A stretch of DNA of 36,881 bases from JBAZDC01 sp041654595 (GCA_964551305.1 CAZKBT010000033.1:1-36881); one strand, 5' to 3'. Positions 1-8,393 are shown, counted from the first letter of the stretch. The notes: a model not told the origin generated them from the sequence alone. Translations and numbers: made by a program.

Positions 1-101
1 GCCTGGGTGGCCGTGACCGTCGCCGGTGCCGGCGGCGCGTCGAGGGTCAGGACCTGCTCCGGCGGGGCGAGCGGCTGGACCGCGGCTTCACCGTCACTCA
101 T
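1..101 (-). CDS. N-terminal fragment of an actinobacterial gene (possibly TelA-type)
   Basis: An ATG at base 101 opens a frame that stays open to the window edge, giving about 33 residues. The start overlaps the stop of the LemA gene as ATGA, so the two genes are translationally coupled and this one lies downstream. The visible part is acidic and Pro/Ala-rich, with a stretch (VLTLDAPPAP) that resembles the start of toxic-anion-resistance (TelA-like) proteins. That resemblance is weak and the family is a guess; only the existence of a coding start is well supported. Confidence 0.5.
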   Translation of the reverse strand, partial: MSDGEAAVQPLAPPEQVLTLDAPPAPATVTATQ

Positions 102-799
102 GCGCGTCCCTCCGGCGATTCCGGAGCGGTGCCGGGACCAGTGGCGGCGTCCGGACCAGGAGCAGCCTGGGGGGCCGCGGGCGCGCTGGGAGCCTCGTGC
201 CCGGCATACGAGCTCGGCGGGGGGATGTCGGAGTCGCGCTGCCCGAAGTCGACCTTCGGAGCCTCGCGCTGCTCACCGACGGCCTCGAAGTACTCCTCCT
301 TGCCGATGTTGAACATGCCCGCCACGATGTTGCTCGGCACCGACTCGACCTTGGTGTTGAGTTCGCGGACGTTGGCGTTGTAGTAGCGACGCGCGGACGC
401 GATCCGGTCCTCGGTGGAGGACAGTTCCTGCATCAGCATCGCGAAGTTCTGGTTGGCCTTGAGGTCCGGATAGGCCTCGGCGACGGCGATGAGGCGGCCG
501 AGTGCCTGGGTGAGCATGCCCTCGGAGGCCGCCTGCTGCGCGGGGCCCTGGCCGGGAGCCATCGCCGCGCTGCGCGCCTTCATGACGTCCTCGAGCGTGC
601 CCCGCTCGTGCGCGGCATACCCCTTGACGGTCTCGACGAGGTTGCCGATGAGGTCATGGCGACGGGTGAGCTCGACGTCGATCTGGCGCCACGCCTCCTG
701 CACCAGGTTGCGCAGCTTGATGAGGCCGTTGTAGACCCCGACGGCCCACAGGACGAGCAGCAGGACGATGACGACGATGACGATCAAGGCGATGATCAC
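98..799 (-). CDS. lemA: LemA family membrane protein
   Basis: This encodes about 233 residues of the LemA family: one N-terminal membrane segment (about residues 2-20, nearly all Ile/Val/Leu) followed by a helical domain. Family hallmarks are visible: YNGLIKLRNLVQEAWRQID just after the membrane helix, a RRHDLIGNLVETV segment, and SARRYYNANVRELN near residue 140. I chose the GTG at 799 because a GGAGG lies six bases upstream and the membrane helix begins at once; an extra nine residues upstream would be possible but lack a ribosome site. The C-terminal 45 residues are Pro/Ala-rich and probably disordered. Its biochemical role is not settled in any organism. GC content and codon use are actinobacterial, unlike the rest of the window. 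Confidence 0.85.
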   Translation of the reverse strand: MIIALIVIVVIVLLLVLWAVGVYNGLIKLRNLVQEAWRQIDVELTRRHDLIGNLVETVKGYAAHERGTLEDVMKARSAAMAPGQGPAQQAASEGMLTQALGRLIAVAEAYPDLKANQNFAMLMQELSSTEDRIASARRYYNANVRELNTKVESVPSNIVAGMFNIGKEEYFEAVGEQREAPKVDFGQRDSDIPPPSSYAGHEAPSAPAAPQAAPGPDAATGPGTAPESPEGRA

Positions 800-935
800 T
801 GGGTTCCTCCCCCGGTGCGGTGACAACCTGTCAGCGATCCTAGGCGGTCACCGGTTCCCACCGGGTGACCCGTTGCAGATCGGCTGGGATGCCGGTCGAG
901 GAGCGCGACAAGGAACTGGTCCGCTGACGATCCTG

Positions 936-967
936 GCTGGCCTGATGGCGTCCGCCGTCAGGCCAGC
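936..967 (-). terminator. Hairpin at the end of pyrE
   Basis: A perfect 10-base inverted repeat, GCTGGCCTGA (936-945) against TCAGGCCAGC (958-967), with a further GGC/GCC pair inside, includes the pyrE stop codon. There is no T-run, as is common for actinobacterial terminators. It should end pyrE transcription before lemA. Confidence 0.55.
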
Positions 968-1512
968 CCGAGGTCGGCCAATCCGTAGACGTGGCGGTAC
1001 TCCAGCCCGTGCTCGGCAAAGACCTCTGCCGCCCCCGTGTTGCGGTCCGCGATGGTCGCCACCGCGACGACCGTGGCCCCGGCCTCCTGGGCGGCCCGGG
1101 CCGCGTCCAACGGTGAGGCACCGGTGGTGGAGGTGTCCTCGACGATGAGCACGCGCCGACCGGCGATGGCCGGGCCTTCGATCCGCTGCTGCAGGCCGTG
1201 GGCCTTCCCGGCCTTGCGAACGACGAAGGCATCGAGTCGCTCGCCATCGGCCGCCGCAGCGTGGAGCATGGCAGTGGCGACGGGGTCCGCGCCGAGCGTC
1301 AGCCCGCCGACGGCGTCGTAGTCGAGGTCGGCGGTCAGGTCCCTCATGACCCGTCCGACGAGCGGGCTGGCCTCGCCGTCGAGGGTGATCCGGCGCAGGT
1401 CGACGTAGTAGTCGGCCTCCTTGCCCGAGGACAGGGTCACCTTCCCGTGGACGATCGCCTTGTCCTGGACGATGTCGAGCAGGCGGGCGCGGTCGCTGGC
1501 GTTGTCGGTCAC
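958..1512 (-). CDS. pyrE: Orotate phosphoribosyltransferase
   Basis: PyrE converts orotate and PRPP to orotidine 5'-monophosphate in pyrimidine synthesis. The product is 184 residues, the normal size. The PRPP-binding signature VLIVEDTSTTGAS is at residues 121-133; the start of the fold shows the usual HGKVTLSSGKEADYYVDLR run (residues 22-40) with the strand-loop that binds orotate. The GTG at 1512 is chosen because the protein then begins a few residues before the first conserved helix; the longer open frame upstream is non-coding. One small oddity is Ala-Ser in place of the more usual Gly-Ser after TTG. The sequence type is actinobacterial. The gene stands alone between a hypothetical gene and lemA, all on one strand. 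Confidence 0.9.
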   Translation of the reverse strand: MTDNASDRARLLDIVQDKAIVHGKVTLSSGKEADYYVDLRRITLDGEASPLVGRVMRDLTADLDYDAVGGLTLGADPVATAMLHAAAADGERLDAFVVRKAGKAHGLQQRIEGPAIAGRRVLIVEDTSTTGASPLDAARAAQEAGATVVAVATIADRNTGAAEVFAEHGLEYRHVYGLADLGLA

Positions 1513-1604
1513 GGTCCCGATCGTATGCCGCGGGCTCACCCCGCGATGCGAGCGCTCCGCCGGTGACCGGTTCACGGGGGGTGAATCGGCGAGGACCAGG
1601 GGCC

Positions 1605-2093
1605 TCAGTACCCACGTCCTCGGCTCTGCGGTGCCGCGAACCGCGCGAAGTAGGCCGCCCACCCGTCCTCCATGCCGCCTTGCCACTGCTGCCAGCGCTG
1701 GTGGTGGTCCTTGGGCAGGACCGGATCCTCGGGCCGGGGCGGCTCGGTGCCGTCCCAGATGTCGTAACCGGCCACCAGCATCCGCCCGATCGGGCTGTCC
1801 ACGACCAATCCCGCCAGCCTCACCAACAGGTCGGGATCGAGACCCGCGAGGAGCAGTCCCGGCGCGCGACGCTCCGCTCGCACCACGAGACGGGCGACGT
1901 GGTGGATGTCGTCGGGCCCGAATCGATAGCCGGTGCCGAGCAGCACCCTCAACTCACCCAGGAGGTCGGCGCGAGCGCTCGGACCGAGATCGGTCAACGC
2001 CCGTCGGTGTGCTGTCTCCTGCCAGTCGAGGGCGGCGGTGCGCAGCAGATGGCGATACCTGCGCAACACCTCGGGTTCGGTCCCATCACCCAT
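1605..2093 (-). CDS. Hypothetical actinobacterial protein, possibly cut at its 5' end
   Basis: About 162 residues from ATG 2093, rich in Arg, Leu and Trp, with actinobacterial codon use. I do not recognise the family. It has a leucine-rich helical middle (LLGELRVLLGTGYRFG) and a Trp-rich C-terminus (QRWQQWQGGMEDGWAAYFARF), with no membrane segment and no obvious catalytic motif. Its start lies within about 20 bases of the point where the sequence switches to betaproteobacterial DNA, so the true N-terminus may be missing. No convincing ribosome site can be judged because the upstream sequence belongs to the other source. Confidence 0.55.
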   Translation of the reverse strand: MGDGTEPEVLRRYRHLLRTAALDWQETAHRRALTDLGPSARADLLGELRVLLGTGYRFGPDDIHHVARLVVRAERRAPGLLLAGLDPDLLVRLAGLVVDSPIGRMLVAGYDIWDGTEPPRPEDPVLPKDHHQRWQQWQGGMEDGWAAYFARFAAPQSRGRGY

Positions 2094-2113
2094 CGATCCA
2101 GCATGCGCCCATC
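2094..2113. other. Seam between actinobacterial and betaproteobacterial DNA
   Basis: To the left every gene is of actinobacterial type and about 70 percent GC by eye; to the right tldD of Alcaligenaceae type begins in mid-gene. The homology to TldD starts at the latest at base 2114 (residues DPVTTLS). Both adjoining genes are incomplete or unanchored at exactly this place. This fits an assembly or library chimera; a real recombination event is less likely. Confidence 0.75.
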
Positions 2114-3175
2114 GACCCGGTGACGACACTTTCTGCGCCGGACAAAGTGGCTTTGCTGGGCCGCATCGAGGCCATGGCCCGCGCCGCGGATCCCCGCGTC
2201 ATTCAGGTCATGGCCGGCCTGGGGGCCGAGTACGACGTGGTGCTGGTCGCCGGCAGCGACGGTCGGCTGGCGGCGGACGTGCGTCCCCTGGTGCGCTTGT
2301 CGCTGACGGTGATCGCCGAGCGGGATGGCCGCCGGGAAATGGGGCATGGCGGAGGCGGCGGACGCACGGGCCTGGCGTACTTCACCGACGACGTGCTGCG
2401 TTCGTACGTGCAGCGCGCCGTTCACGAGGCCTTGACCAATCTGGACGCTCGTCCCGCGCCCGCCGGCGAGATGACGGTGGTGCTGGGTTCGGGCTGGCCC
2501 GGCATTTTGCTGCACGAAGCGGTCGGCCACGGGCTTGAAGGTGATTTCAACCGGAAAGGGTCCAGCGTATTTTCCGGGCGCGTCGGCGAAAGGGTGGCGT
2601 CCAAAGGTGTGACGGTGGTCGACGACGGCACGCTGGCGGGCCGGCGGGGCTCGCTCAACATCGACGACGAGGGCAACCCCACGCAGCGCAATGTGTTGAT
2701 CGAGGACGGCATTCTCAAGGGATACATGCAGGACACGATGAATGCGCGGCTGATGAAAATGCCGGTCACCGGAAACGGACGTCGCGAATCGTTCGCCCAT
2801 CTTCCGATGCCGCGCATGACGAATACGTACATGTTGTCGGGGCGGACGGACCCCGAGGAAATCGTCGCTTCCGTAAAAAACGGCTTGTACGCGGTGAACT
2901 TCGGCGGTGGACAGGTGGACATTACCAGCGGCAAATTCGTTTTCTCGGCCTCCGAAGCCTACATGATCGAAAACGGCAAGATATCCTACCCGGTCAAGGG
3001 CGCCACCCTGATCGGCAACGGGCCGGACGCGATGAACCGGATCGGCCTGGTCGGCAACGATATGCAGCTGGATTCCGGCGTCGGCACGTGCGGCAAGGAG
3101 GGGCAGAGCGTTCCGGTGGGCGTGGGCATGCCGACTGTGCGCATGGAGGGCTTGACCGTCGGGGGAACCGCTTGA
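2105..3175 (+). pseudogene. tldD: TldD metalloprotease, N-terminal quarter missing at the seam
   Basis: TldD pairs with TldE/PmbA in a zinc metalloprotease that degrades unfolded peptides and matures peptides such as microcins. About 355 residues are present where the family has about 480; the missing 125 or so are N-terminal. The catalytic HExxxH is intact (HEAVGH, near base 2513-2531), followed by GLEGDFNRKGSS, and the C-terminal GNDMQLDSGVGTCGKEGQSVPVG stretch ends normally with VGGTA and a stop. No start codon or ribosome site belongs to this fragment; the frame simply continues into the foreign DNA on the left. I therefore read it as a gene cut by the seam, intact in the real genome, and not as natural decay. 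Confidence 0.85.
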
Positions 3176-3230
3176 ACGCCGATCGGGTTGTATCGAGGCA
3201 ACTCCGTGGCGGCGGTATCGGGGCGATCGA

Positions 3231-3259
3231 TTGACAGGGGTAGTTATAACTCCTACGAT
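3231..3259 (+). promoter_or_regulatory. Sigma-70 promoter with operator palindrome for the MarR gene
   Basis: TTGACA (3231-3236), 17 bases, then TACGAT (3254-3259) is a near-consensus promoter about 50 bases before the MarR-type start codon. The spacer carries the perfect 10-base palindrome AGTTATAACT (3242-3251). MarR proteins bind such dyads and often repress themselves, so this is a probable autoregulatory operator. Confidence 0.7.
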
Positions 3260-3310
3260 TTGAATTGAAATTATCCTGTCGTTTGTTGAACGTTTCCTGC
3301 GTTTGGTGCT

Positions 3311-3850
3311 ATGTCCATGTCGTCCAGCCCTGATTATGATTTGCGCATTCTGCGCGCTTTGCGCCGCATTACGCGCTCGATAGCCCTGCATTCGCGCCAG
3401 CTGGCGTCGTATAGCAATATCACGGCGCCGCAGCTGGTATGCCTGCGCGCGGTCGTCGAGCATGGCTCGCTGACCGCCACGGCGATCAGCCGGGAAATTC
3501 ACGTCAGTCCCAGCACCGTGGTGGGAATACTGGACAGGCTCGAGGACAAGGGCCTGGTGCGCCGCGAGCGGGGCCGCGAAGACCGTCGCATCGTGTTCAT
3601 CACGGCCACGCAGGCGGGGATCGATCTGGCCGCGGCCACCCCGTCGCCATTGCAAAAGAAGCTGGCTGACGCGTTGAACGATTTGCCGGAGATCGAACGG
3701 GCGACGATCACGATGTCGCTCGAGCGCATCGTCAACCTGATCGATTCCACGAAAGTGATCGACCCCGAGCCCACGGCCGAACAGGCATCGCCCATTCTGG
3801 ACGTGCCCGTTGCGGGCGGCGCGGCGCCGGAATCGGGCATCGTGGTTTGA
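3311..3850 (+). CDS. MarR family regulator, EctR-like
   Basis: A 179-residue winged-helix regulator. The N-terminus (DLRILRALRRITRSIALHSRQL, split over residues 9-30) and the core around residues 40-95, with TATAISREIHVSPSTVVGI as recognition region and a GLVRRERGREDRR wing, match the EctR branch of MarR, which controls ectoine genes in methylotrophs and many proteobacteria. Residues 150-179 form an Ala/Pro tail of no clear function. The neighbours support the assignment: an EctB-like aminotransferase follows and an ectoine-type importer faces it. EctR proteins are known to respond to osmotic state by an unclear route. The promoter ahead holds a dyad in its spacer, suggesting self-repression. 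An in-frame ATG two codons downstream is an equally good start. Confidence 0.8.
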   Translation: MSMSSSPDYDLRILRALRRITRSIALHSRQLASYSNITAPQLVCLRAVVEHGSLTATAISREIHVSPSTVVGILDRLEDKGLVRRERGREDRRIVFITATQAGIDLAAATPSPLQKKLADALNDLPEIERATITMSLERIVNLIDSTKVIDPEPTAEQASPILDVPVAGGAAPESGIVV

Positions 3851-3949
3851 CGAGGGAAACAATATGAAGAATGCGTTGAGCCGGACGCGCACAGGCAAGC
3901 CGCCATCGACATGTCGCCGGTTGATGGAGCCCCAGGGAGGAAAAAGGCG

Positions 3950-5254
3950 ATGGATTCACAATATCGCGACCGGATAACGCAGCAAGCGCGCGAGCACATC
4001 CGGCAGACGCCGGGCCCGGCGGTGAAAGCCATGGGCTCCAGGCTGCTGGACGCCGAGGGCAGGCAGTATCTCGATTTTCATAGCGCCGCGGGCGCGCTCA
4101 ATTACGGCTTTCACAATATGCGGCTGAGGCAACGGCTGGCGCACAGCTTGGCCGAACGCCGCTGCTTGTCCTCCATCGACCGCCTGGCCCTGGCCCGGCA
4201 GGAATTTCGCCAGGCCCTGCAGGACGAGGTCCTGGTTCCCGCGCATCTCGATTACCTGGTGCAGTTCACCGGCCGGACGGGCGCCGGCGCAATCGACGCG
4301 GCCATTCGCCTGGCGCGGCGGTTGACCGGACGGCTGGATGTCATGGCCTTTCGTCATGACGTCTCCGGCAACGACGACGGCGCGGTCGCCGCCATGGCCG
4401 ATTTGTGCCTGAACCGTTATACCGCCGCGGATCTGCCGCGCGTGCTGTTCATGCCGTACGACGGATGCCAGGGACCGGACGTCGATACCGTGGCGCATTT
4501 CGAGCGCATGCTGGGGCGCGTCGTGTCCGACCGAAAATTGCCCGCCGCGGTGGTGGTCGAAACCGTGATGTGCGAAGGCGGCATCAACGCCTTGACGTGG
4601 CGTTGGCTCAAGGAGCTGGAAAAAGTCTGCCGCGCATACGGGATCGTGCTGATCATGGACGACACCTTGGCGGGCTGCGGTCGCGCCGGCAGCTATCTCA
4701 GTTTTGAAACCGCCGGAATCCAGCCCGATATCGTGGTGCTTTCCAAATCGCTGTCGGGCTTCGGCCTGCCCATGTCCGTTTTACTGCGTCATGCCAGGCT
4801 GCCCGTTTCCATCCAGGAAGCCAGCGGCGGCACGGCCTACGACGAGCTGGCCTTGCTCAGCGCCGCGCATGCCGTGCGGGAATATTGGACCGGCGGGCGT
4901 CTTGCGCGGGAACTGCGGCGCAAGGAATGCCTGCTCAGGGACTGGCTGGAAAACACGGCCTGCAGTCATCCGGAGGCGTGTCTGGGCGTGCGCGGAAGAG
5001 GATTGGTCCAGGGACTGGTATTTCCCGCCGCCCACGGCCTGGCATCGCGCGTCGCGCAAGTTGCCGGAAGCCGCGGCCTGGTGCTCGATACCTGCGGCGT
5101 CCATGATGAGGTCATCCGCATCATGCCCGCCCTGACCATCGAGGAATCGCAACTGATGCGCGGACTGGAAATCATCGATTCGAGCGTGTGCGACGTCCTG
5201 GCTCAACATGCGAGCCGGACCCTGGGGGCGAGATCCGCGGGGCCGCGCCGTTGA
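3950..5254 (+). CDS. EctB-like class III PLP aminotransferase, divergent
   Basis: About 434 residues of the class III (ornithine/diaminobutyrate) aminotransferase fold. The closest pattern I know is EctB, diaminobutyrate-2-oxoglutarate transaminase: YLVQFTGRTGAGAIDAA (102-118), MPYDGCQGPDVDT (168-180), VVETVMCEGGIN (202-213), LIMDDTLAGCGRAG (234-247; Asp237 should hold the PLP nitrogen) and LSKSLSGFGLPM (264-275; Lys266 should form the Schiff base). Several usual EctB positions have changed: the FHG motif that stacks on PLP reads FRHDVSG, and the FRGN motif reads GGTAYDE. ectA and ectC are not next to it. It may therefore act on another omega-amino substrate or in ectoine breakdown. ATG 3950 is chosen for its AGGGAGG nine bases upstream. 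It ends 45 bases before ehuA, which it meets head-on. Confidence 0.75.
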   Translation: MDSQYRDRITQQAREHIRQTPGPAVKAMGSRLLDAEGRQYLDFHSAAGALNYGFHNMRLRQRLAHSLAERRCLSSIDRLALARQEFRQALQDEVLVPAHLDYLVQFTGRTGAGAIDAAIRLARRLTGRLDVMAFRHDVSGNDDGAVAAMADLCLNRYTAADLPRVLFMPYDGCQGPDVDTVAHFERMLGRVVSDRKLPAAVVVETVMCEGGINALTWRWLKELEKVCRAYGIVLIMDDTLAGCGRAGSYLSFETAGIQPDIVVLSKSLSGFGLPMSVLLRHARLPVSIQEASGGTAYDELALLSAAHAVREYWTGGRLARELRRKECLLRDWLENTACSHPEACLGVRGRGLVQGLVFPAAHGLASRVAQVAGSRGLVLDTCGVHDEVIRIMPALTIEESQLMRGLEIIDSSVCDVLAQHASRTLGARSAGPRR

Positions 5255-5299
5255 TCCCGACGGGCATTGGCGCACTTGCCCTCGCGCGTCGAGGATGCG

Positions 5300-6079
5300 T
5301 CAAGCCGCGGCGTTGATGAAGTTGCTCAGGAATTCCCGCGTGCGCGCTTCCCGCGGCGCGCCGAACACGTCTTCCGGGGTGCCTTGCTCCACGATTTTGC
5401 CTTTGTCGAAAAAGCACACGCGATCCGATATTTGCTTCGCGAACTGCATTTCATGGGTGACCAGCAGCATGGTCAGATCGTGCTCGCCGGCCAGCCTTTG
5501 AATGACGTTCAGTACTTCGCCGACCAGCTCCGGGTCCAGCGCGGAGGTAGGCTCGTCGAACAGCATGATGTTCGGGCGCATGGCCAGGGCCCTGGCGATC
5601 GCCACGCGCTGCTGCTGGCCTCCCGACAACTGGCTGGGGAACTTGTCGGCCTGGTCCGACAAACCCACCAGCTCCAGGTATTCGTCGGCGCGCTCATTGG
5701 CTTTTTCCTTGCTCAGTCCCAGCACGTGTATCGGGGCTTCGGTGACGTTGCGCCGCACCGTCATGTGGGGAAACAGGTTGAACTGCTGGAAGACCATGCC
5801 CATCTCCTTGCGCATTTCGCCCAGGTGGGTTTCGCCGGCGGGCACCAGCCGCCCATCGCGGTATTCGTGCCACAAAGGCTTGCCCGCCACGTGGATGACG
5901 CCGTCTTCGATCTGTTCCAACGTCATCAGGATGCGCAGCACGGTGGACTTGCCCGAGCCGGACGGGCCGATGATGGTCACTTTTTCGCCTTTGGCGACCT
6001 CGAAATCCAGTTCGTCCAGGACCGTGACGTCGCCGAATCGCTTGACGACTTTTTCGAATCTGATAATGGGTTCTGTCAT
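5300..6079 (-). CDS. ehuA: ABC transporter ATPase, EhuA-like
   Basis: A 259-residue ATPase of a polar amino acid/ectoine type importer; it sits on the inner face of the membrane and powers uptake through the two permeases encoded just upstream. Walker A is GPSGSGKS (38-45), the Q-loop is MVFQQFNLFPHM, the signature is LSGGQQQR, Walker B is IMLFDEPTSALD, and the H-loop is LLVTHEMQFA. The insert after strand 3 (LWHEYRDGRLVPAGETH) is typical of the EhuA/HisP-like group with a longer loop. The ATG overlaps the stop of the preceding permease as ATGA, so the four genes 8318-5300 form one operon. The substrate is inferred from the binding protein. Confidence 0.85.
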   Translation of the reverse strand: MTEPIIRFEKVVKRFGDVTVLDELDFEVAKGEKVTIIGPSGSGKSTVLRILMTLEQIEDGVIHVAGKPLWHEYRDGRLVPAGETHLGEMRKEMGMVFQQFNLFPHMTVRRNVTEAPIHVLGLSKEKANERADEYLELVGLSDQADKFPSQLSGGQQQRVAIARALAMRPNIMLFDEPTSALDPELVGEVLNVIQRLAGEHDLTMLLVTHEMQFAKQISDRVCFFDKGKIVEQGTPEDVFGAPREARTREFLSNFINAAA

Positions 6080-6768
6080 CTGAGTGGTATCCCTCGTTTG
6101 GGCAGGCGGGTGTCCAGATAGCGTATGGCCGCCGACGCGACCAGCGTCATGACGAGATAAAGCCCGCCCACCATGGATAGCGGGATCAGGTAGTTGAAGG
6201 TTCGGTCGCCGATGATCTTGGCCACGTTGAGCATTTCGAGCACGGATACGACCGACAGCAAGGGCACGTCTTTCATGATGGAAACCAGGTAGTTGCCCAG
6301 CGCCGGGATGATGCGCGGGATCGCCTGGGGCACCACGATGAACGAGAAAGTGCGCAGGGGCGTCAAGTCCAGCGCGCGCGCGGCTTCGATCTGGCCGCGG
6401 GCGACCGATTCGATGCCCGCGCGGTACACCTCGGAGGTATAGGCGCTGTATTGCAAGCCCAGGGCCAGCGCGCCGGTCATGAAGGCCGGCAGGACGATGC
6501 CGTATTCGGGCAGCACGTAGTAAAGAAAAAACAGCTGCACCAGCAGGGGCGTATCGCGGATGAATTCGGTGACGAACCGCGCCGGCCAGGAAATCAGGCG
6601 AAAGCGCGAGCCCTTGAGCGCGGCCAGGATCAGCCCGAGCACGGCGGCGACGAAAAAACCGAGCACGGTCGCCTTTATCGTGACGATCAGGCCCTGGAGC
6701 AGGATAGGGAAGATCGACGTCGTAAAGGCCCAATTTCCGCTGGTGTCCCATGCGATTCCAAATAACAT
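6076..6768 (-). CDS. ehuD: ABC transporter permease, EhuD-like
   Basis: A 230-residue inner-membrane permease of the HisM/GlnP family, with about five hydrophobic helices. The ATPase-contact loop (EAA motif) reads EAARALDLTPLRTFSFIVVPQA, split around residues 140-162, with the conserved Gly replaced by Asp in EAARALD. ATG 6768 is preceded by GGGGAT. It ends in a four-base ATGA overlap with the ATPase gene and begins two bases after the EhuC-like permease stops. The residues LLSVVSVLEMLNVAKIIGDRTF near the C-terminus match the EhuD branch. It should form a heterodimer with the neighbouring permease. Confidence 0.8.
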   Translation of the reverse strand: MLFGIAWDTSGNWAFTTSIFPILLQGLIVTIKATVLGFFVAAVLGLILAALKGSRFRLISWPARFVTEFIRDTPLLVQLFFLYYVLPEYGIVLPAFMTGALALGLQYSAYTSEVYRAGIESVARGQIEAARALDLTPLRTFSFIVVPQAIPRIIPALGNYLVSIMKDVPLLSVVSVLEMLNVAKIIGDRTFNYLIPLSMVGGLYLVMTLVASAAIRYLDTRLPKRGIPLR

Positions 6769-6770
6769 GG

Positions 6771-7442
6771 TCAGATCCCCTTTGCGCGCCAGCGGCCGAC
6801 GCTGCGTTCCAGCAGTCTCATGATCATGAACAGGACCAGCGCCATGCCGAAGTACATGAATAGCAACAAGGTATATACGGTCGTGCTGTCTTGCGTGAAG
6901 TTGCGGATCTGCTCCGCGCGAAACGCCATGTCGCCCAGGCTGATCAGCGACACCAGGGCGGTGTCCTTCAAGTTCTGGATGGCCAGGTTGGAGAAACTGG
7001 GCATCATTTCGGGTATGGCTTGCGGCAGCGAGATGCGCCACAAGGTCTGGCGTTCGGTGAAGTCCAGCGCTTTGGCGGCTTCGTGCTGGGACTTGGGCAC
7101 GGCTTGTATCGCGCCGCGCACGACTTCCGCGCCATAGGCGCCGATGTTCAGGCTCAGCGCCAGCGTGCCGGCGACCAGCGGCGGCAGGCGCAGATCGACG
7201 CCGATGGCCTGGCCCAGCACGGGCAGCGCGAAGTACAGCCAGAACAGCTGGACCAGCAGGGAGGTGCCGCGAAAGATCTCGATGAAGGCAATGCAGACGC
7301 CTTTGATGACGATATTGCGCGAAAGCTTGCCCAAGCCGAACGCGAAAGCGAACACCGCTCCCAGGAGCGTGGAGTAGACCGTGAGCTGCGCGGTTACCCA
7401 GGCCCCTTCAAGCAGGGGCGGCAGGTAGCTTAGCCATTCCAT
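6771..7442 (-). CDS. ehuC: ABC transporter permease, EhuC-like
   Basis: A 223-residue permease, partner of the EhuD-like protein. It has hydrophobic segments near residues 15-37, 50-75, 85-105 and 185-208, the FRGTSLLVQLFWLYFALP segment typical of polar amino acid permeases, and an EAA loop EAAKALDFTERQTLWRISLP. It starts 15 bases after the binding-protein stop with no clear ribosome site of its own, so it probably depends on translation of the gene before it. Confidence 0.8.
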   Translation of the reverse strand: MEWLSYLPPLLEGAWVTAQLTVYSTLLGAVFAFAFGLGKLSRNIVIKGVCIAFIEIFRGTSLLVQLFWLYFALPVLGQAIGVDLRLPPLVAGTLALSLNIGAYGAEVVRGAIQAVPKSQHEAAKALDFTERQTLWRISLPQAIPEMMPSFSNLAIQNLKDTALVSLISLGDMAFRAEQIRNFTQDSTTVYTLLLFMYFGMALVLFMIMRLLERSVGRWRAKGI

Positions 7443-7457
7443 GCGTGCGGAACGCGC

Positions 7458-8318
7458 TTAGCCGGCGCAGAGCTGCTCGGTGGTCTTGGTCGTGGAGGCC
7501 TCCATGTCCGCCTGGCTGAAGCCGTATCGGCTCATGATCTCCGCCCACTCGGGCGTTTTCTTGAACTTGGCCAATTCTTCGTTGACGGCGTCGCGCAGAT
7601 CTTCGGAGCCTTTGGCGAAAACGAAGCCGCCCCAGCTGCGCACGGGCTCGCCGTCGACGACCGGATCCGTGAAGTCGGCGGCCGCTTCCACGCGATCGCT
7701 TTTGGAGGCCAGTTCCGCGACGGTCAGGCCGGTGGCCGCATAGGCGCTCGCGCGCCCGGTCGATACAGTGGAAATCGCGTCCGCATTGTTGGCGATGGTC
7801 ACCATGCGATCGGGCGGCACGCCCAGGGCTTGCAGGATTTCGAGCTGATCGGCCCCCGCCATGATGGCGACTTTCTTGTCGTTCTTGGCGAATGCTTCAT
7901 AAGAATGGATGCCGTCGGGATTGTCTTTGGCGACGAGCAAGCCTTCCCCGTACGAGCTATTGGGCTCGGAGAACAGGGCTTCGTTGCAGCGCTGGGACAG
8001 GATGGCCATTTCCGCGGCGACCATGTCGAATCGATCGGCCTGCAGGCCGGGTATGAGCGAGCCGAAATTGGTGGTGACCCATTGGATCTTCTCGATGCCC
8101 AATTGCTCGGCTATGTGCTTGGCCACGTCGGGGCCGGCGCCTTTGGCTTGCCCGTCCAGGTCCGTGTAGCCATAAGGAATTTCATTGGCTACGGCGACGC
8201 GAAGCTGGCCGCGTTCTTTGATCTGCTGCAGGCTGGCGGCGGATGCGGCGGTCGTGAAGCCAAATGCCGCCATGGCGACGCACAATCCCGCCGCCCGGAT
8301 AGTCTTTCGTAGTTTCAT
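7458..8318 (-). CDS. ehuB: Periplasmic substrate-binding protein, EhuB-like
   Basis: A 286-residue periplasmic binding protein of family 3. It begins with a standard signal peptide (two Lys/Arg, then a hydrophobic core and a cleavage region near ASA-ASL, about residue 25-28). The mature start LQQIKERGQLRVAVANEIPYGYTD, the GSLIPGLQADRFDMVAAEM segment and the tail RYGFSQADMEASTTKTTEQLC follow the EhuB pattern for ectoine and hydroxyectoine binding; the two Cys (middle and C-terminal) probably form the usual disulfide. ATG 8318 has AGGAC upstream; an in-frame ATG 12 codons earlier would spoil the signal peptide. It is first in the ehuBCDA operon. Ectoine as substrate follows from family resemblance plus the EctR and EctB-like genes nearby. 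Confidence 0.8.
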   Translation of the reverse strand: MKLRKTIRAAGLCVAMAAFGFTTAASAASLQQIKERGQLRVAVANEIPYGYTDLDGQAKGAGPDVAKHIAEQLGIEKIQWVTTNFGSLIPGLQADRFDMVAAEMAILSQRCNEALFSEPNSSYGEGLLVAKDNPDGIHSYEAFAKNDKKVAIMAGADQLEILQALGVPPDRMVTIANNADAISTVSTGRASAYAATGLTVAELASKSDRVEAAADFTDPVVDGEPVRSWGGFVFAKGSEDLRDAVNEELAKFKKTPEWAEIMSRYGFSQADMEASTTKTTEQLCAG

Positions 8319-8393
8319 GTCGATGTCCTTATTCTGCATGAGCCGAGCCGACATGCGGTGCCCATGCTGGTCTGATCATTGACTTCTTTGAGA

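Noticed and set aside
98..2093. Horizontal transfer of actinobacterial pyrE/lemA into the betaproteobacterium
   Set aside because: No mobile element or repeat at the boundary and tldD is cut at the seam; a chimeric assembly explains it better.
1994..3898. A 634-codon open frame on the minus strand across tldD and the MarR gene
   Set aside because: It is the antisense shadow of two well-identified genes in GC-rich DNA, crosses the seam and shows no domain.
3864..3977. A 37-codon frame between the MarR gene and the transaminase, with a passable ribosome site
   Set aside because: It overlaps the transaminase start and has no recognisable composition or conservation signal that I can judge; it could be a leader peptide but I cannot support it.
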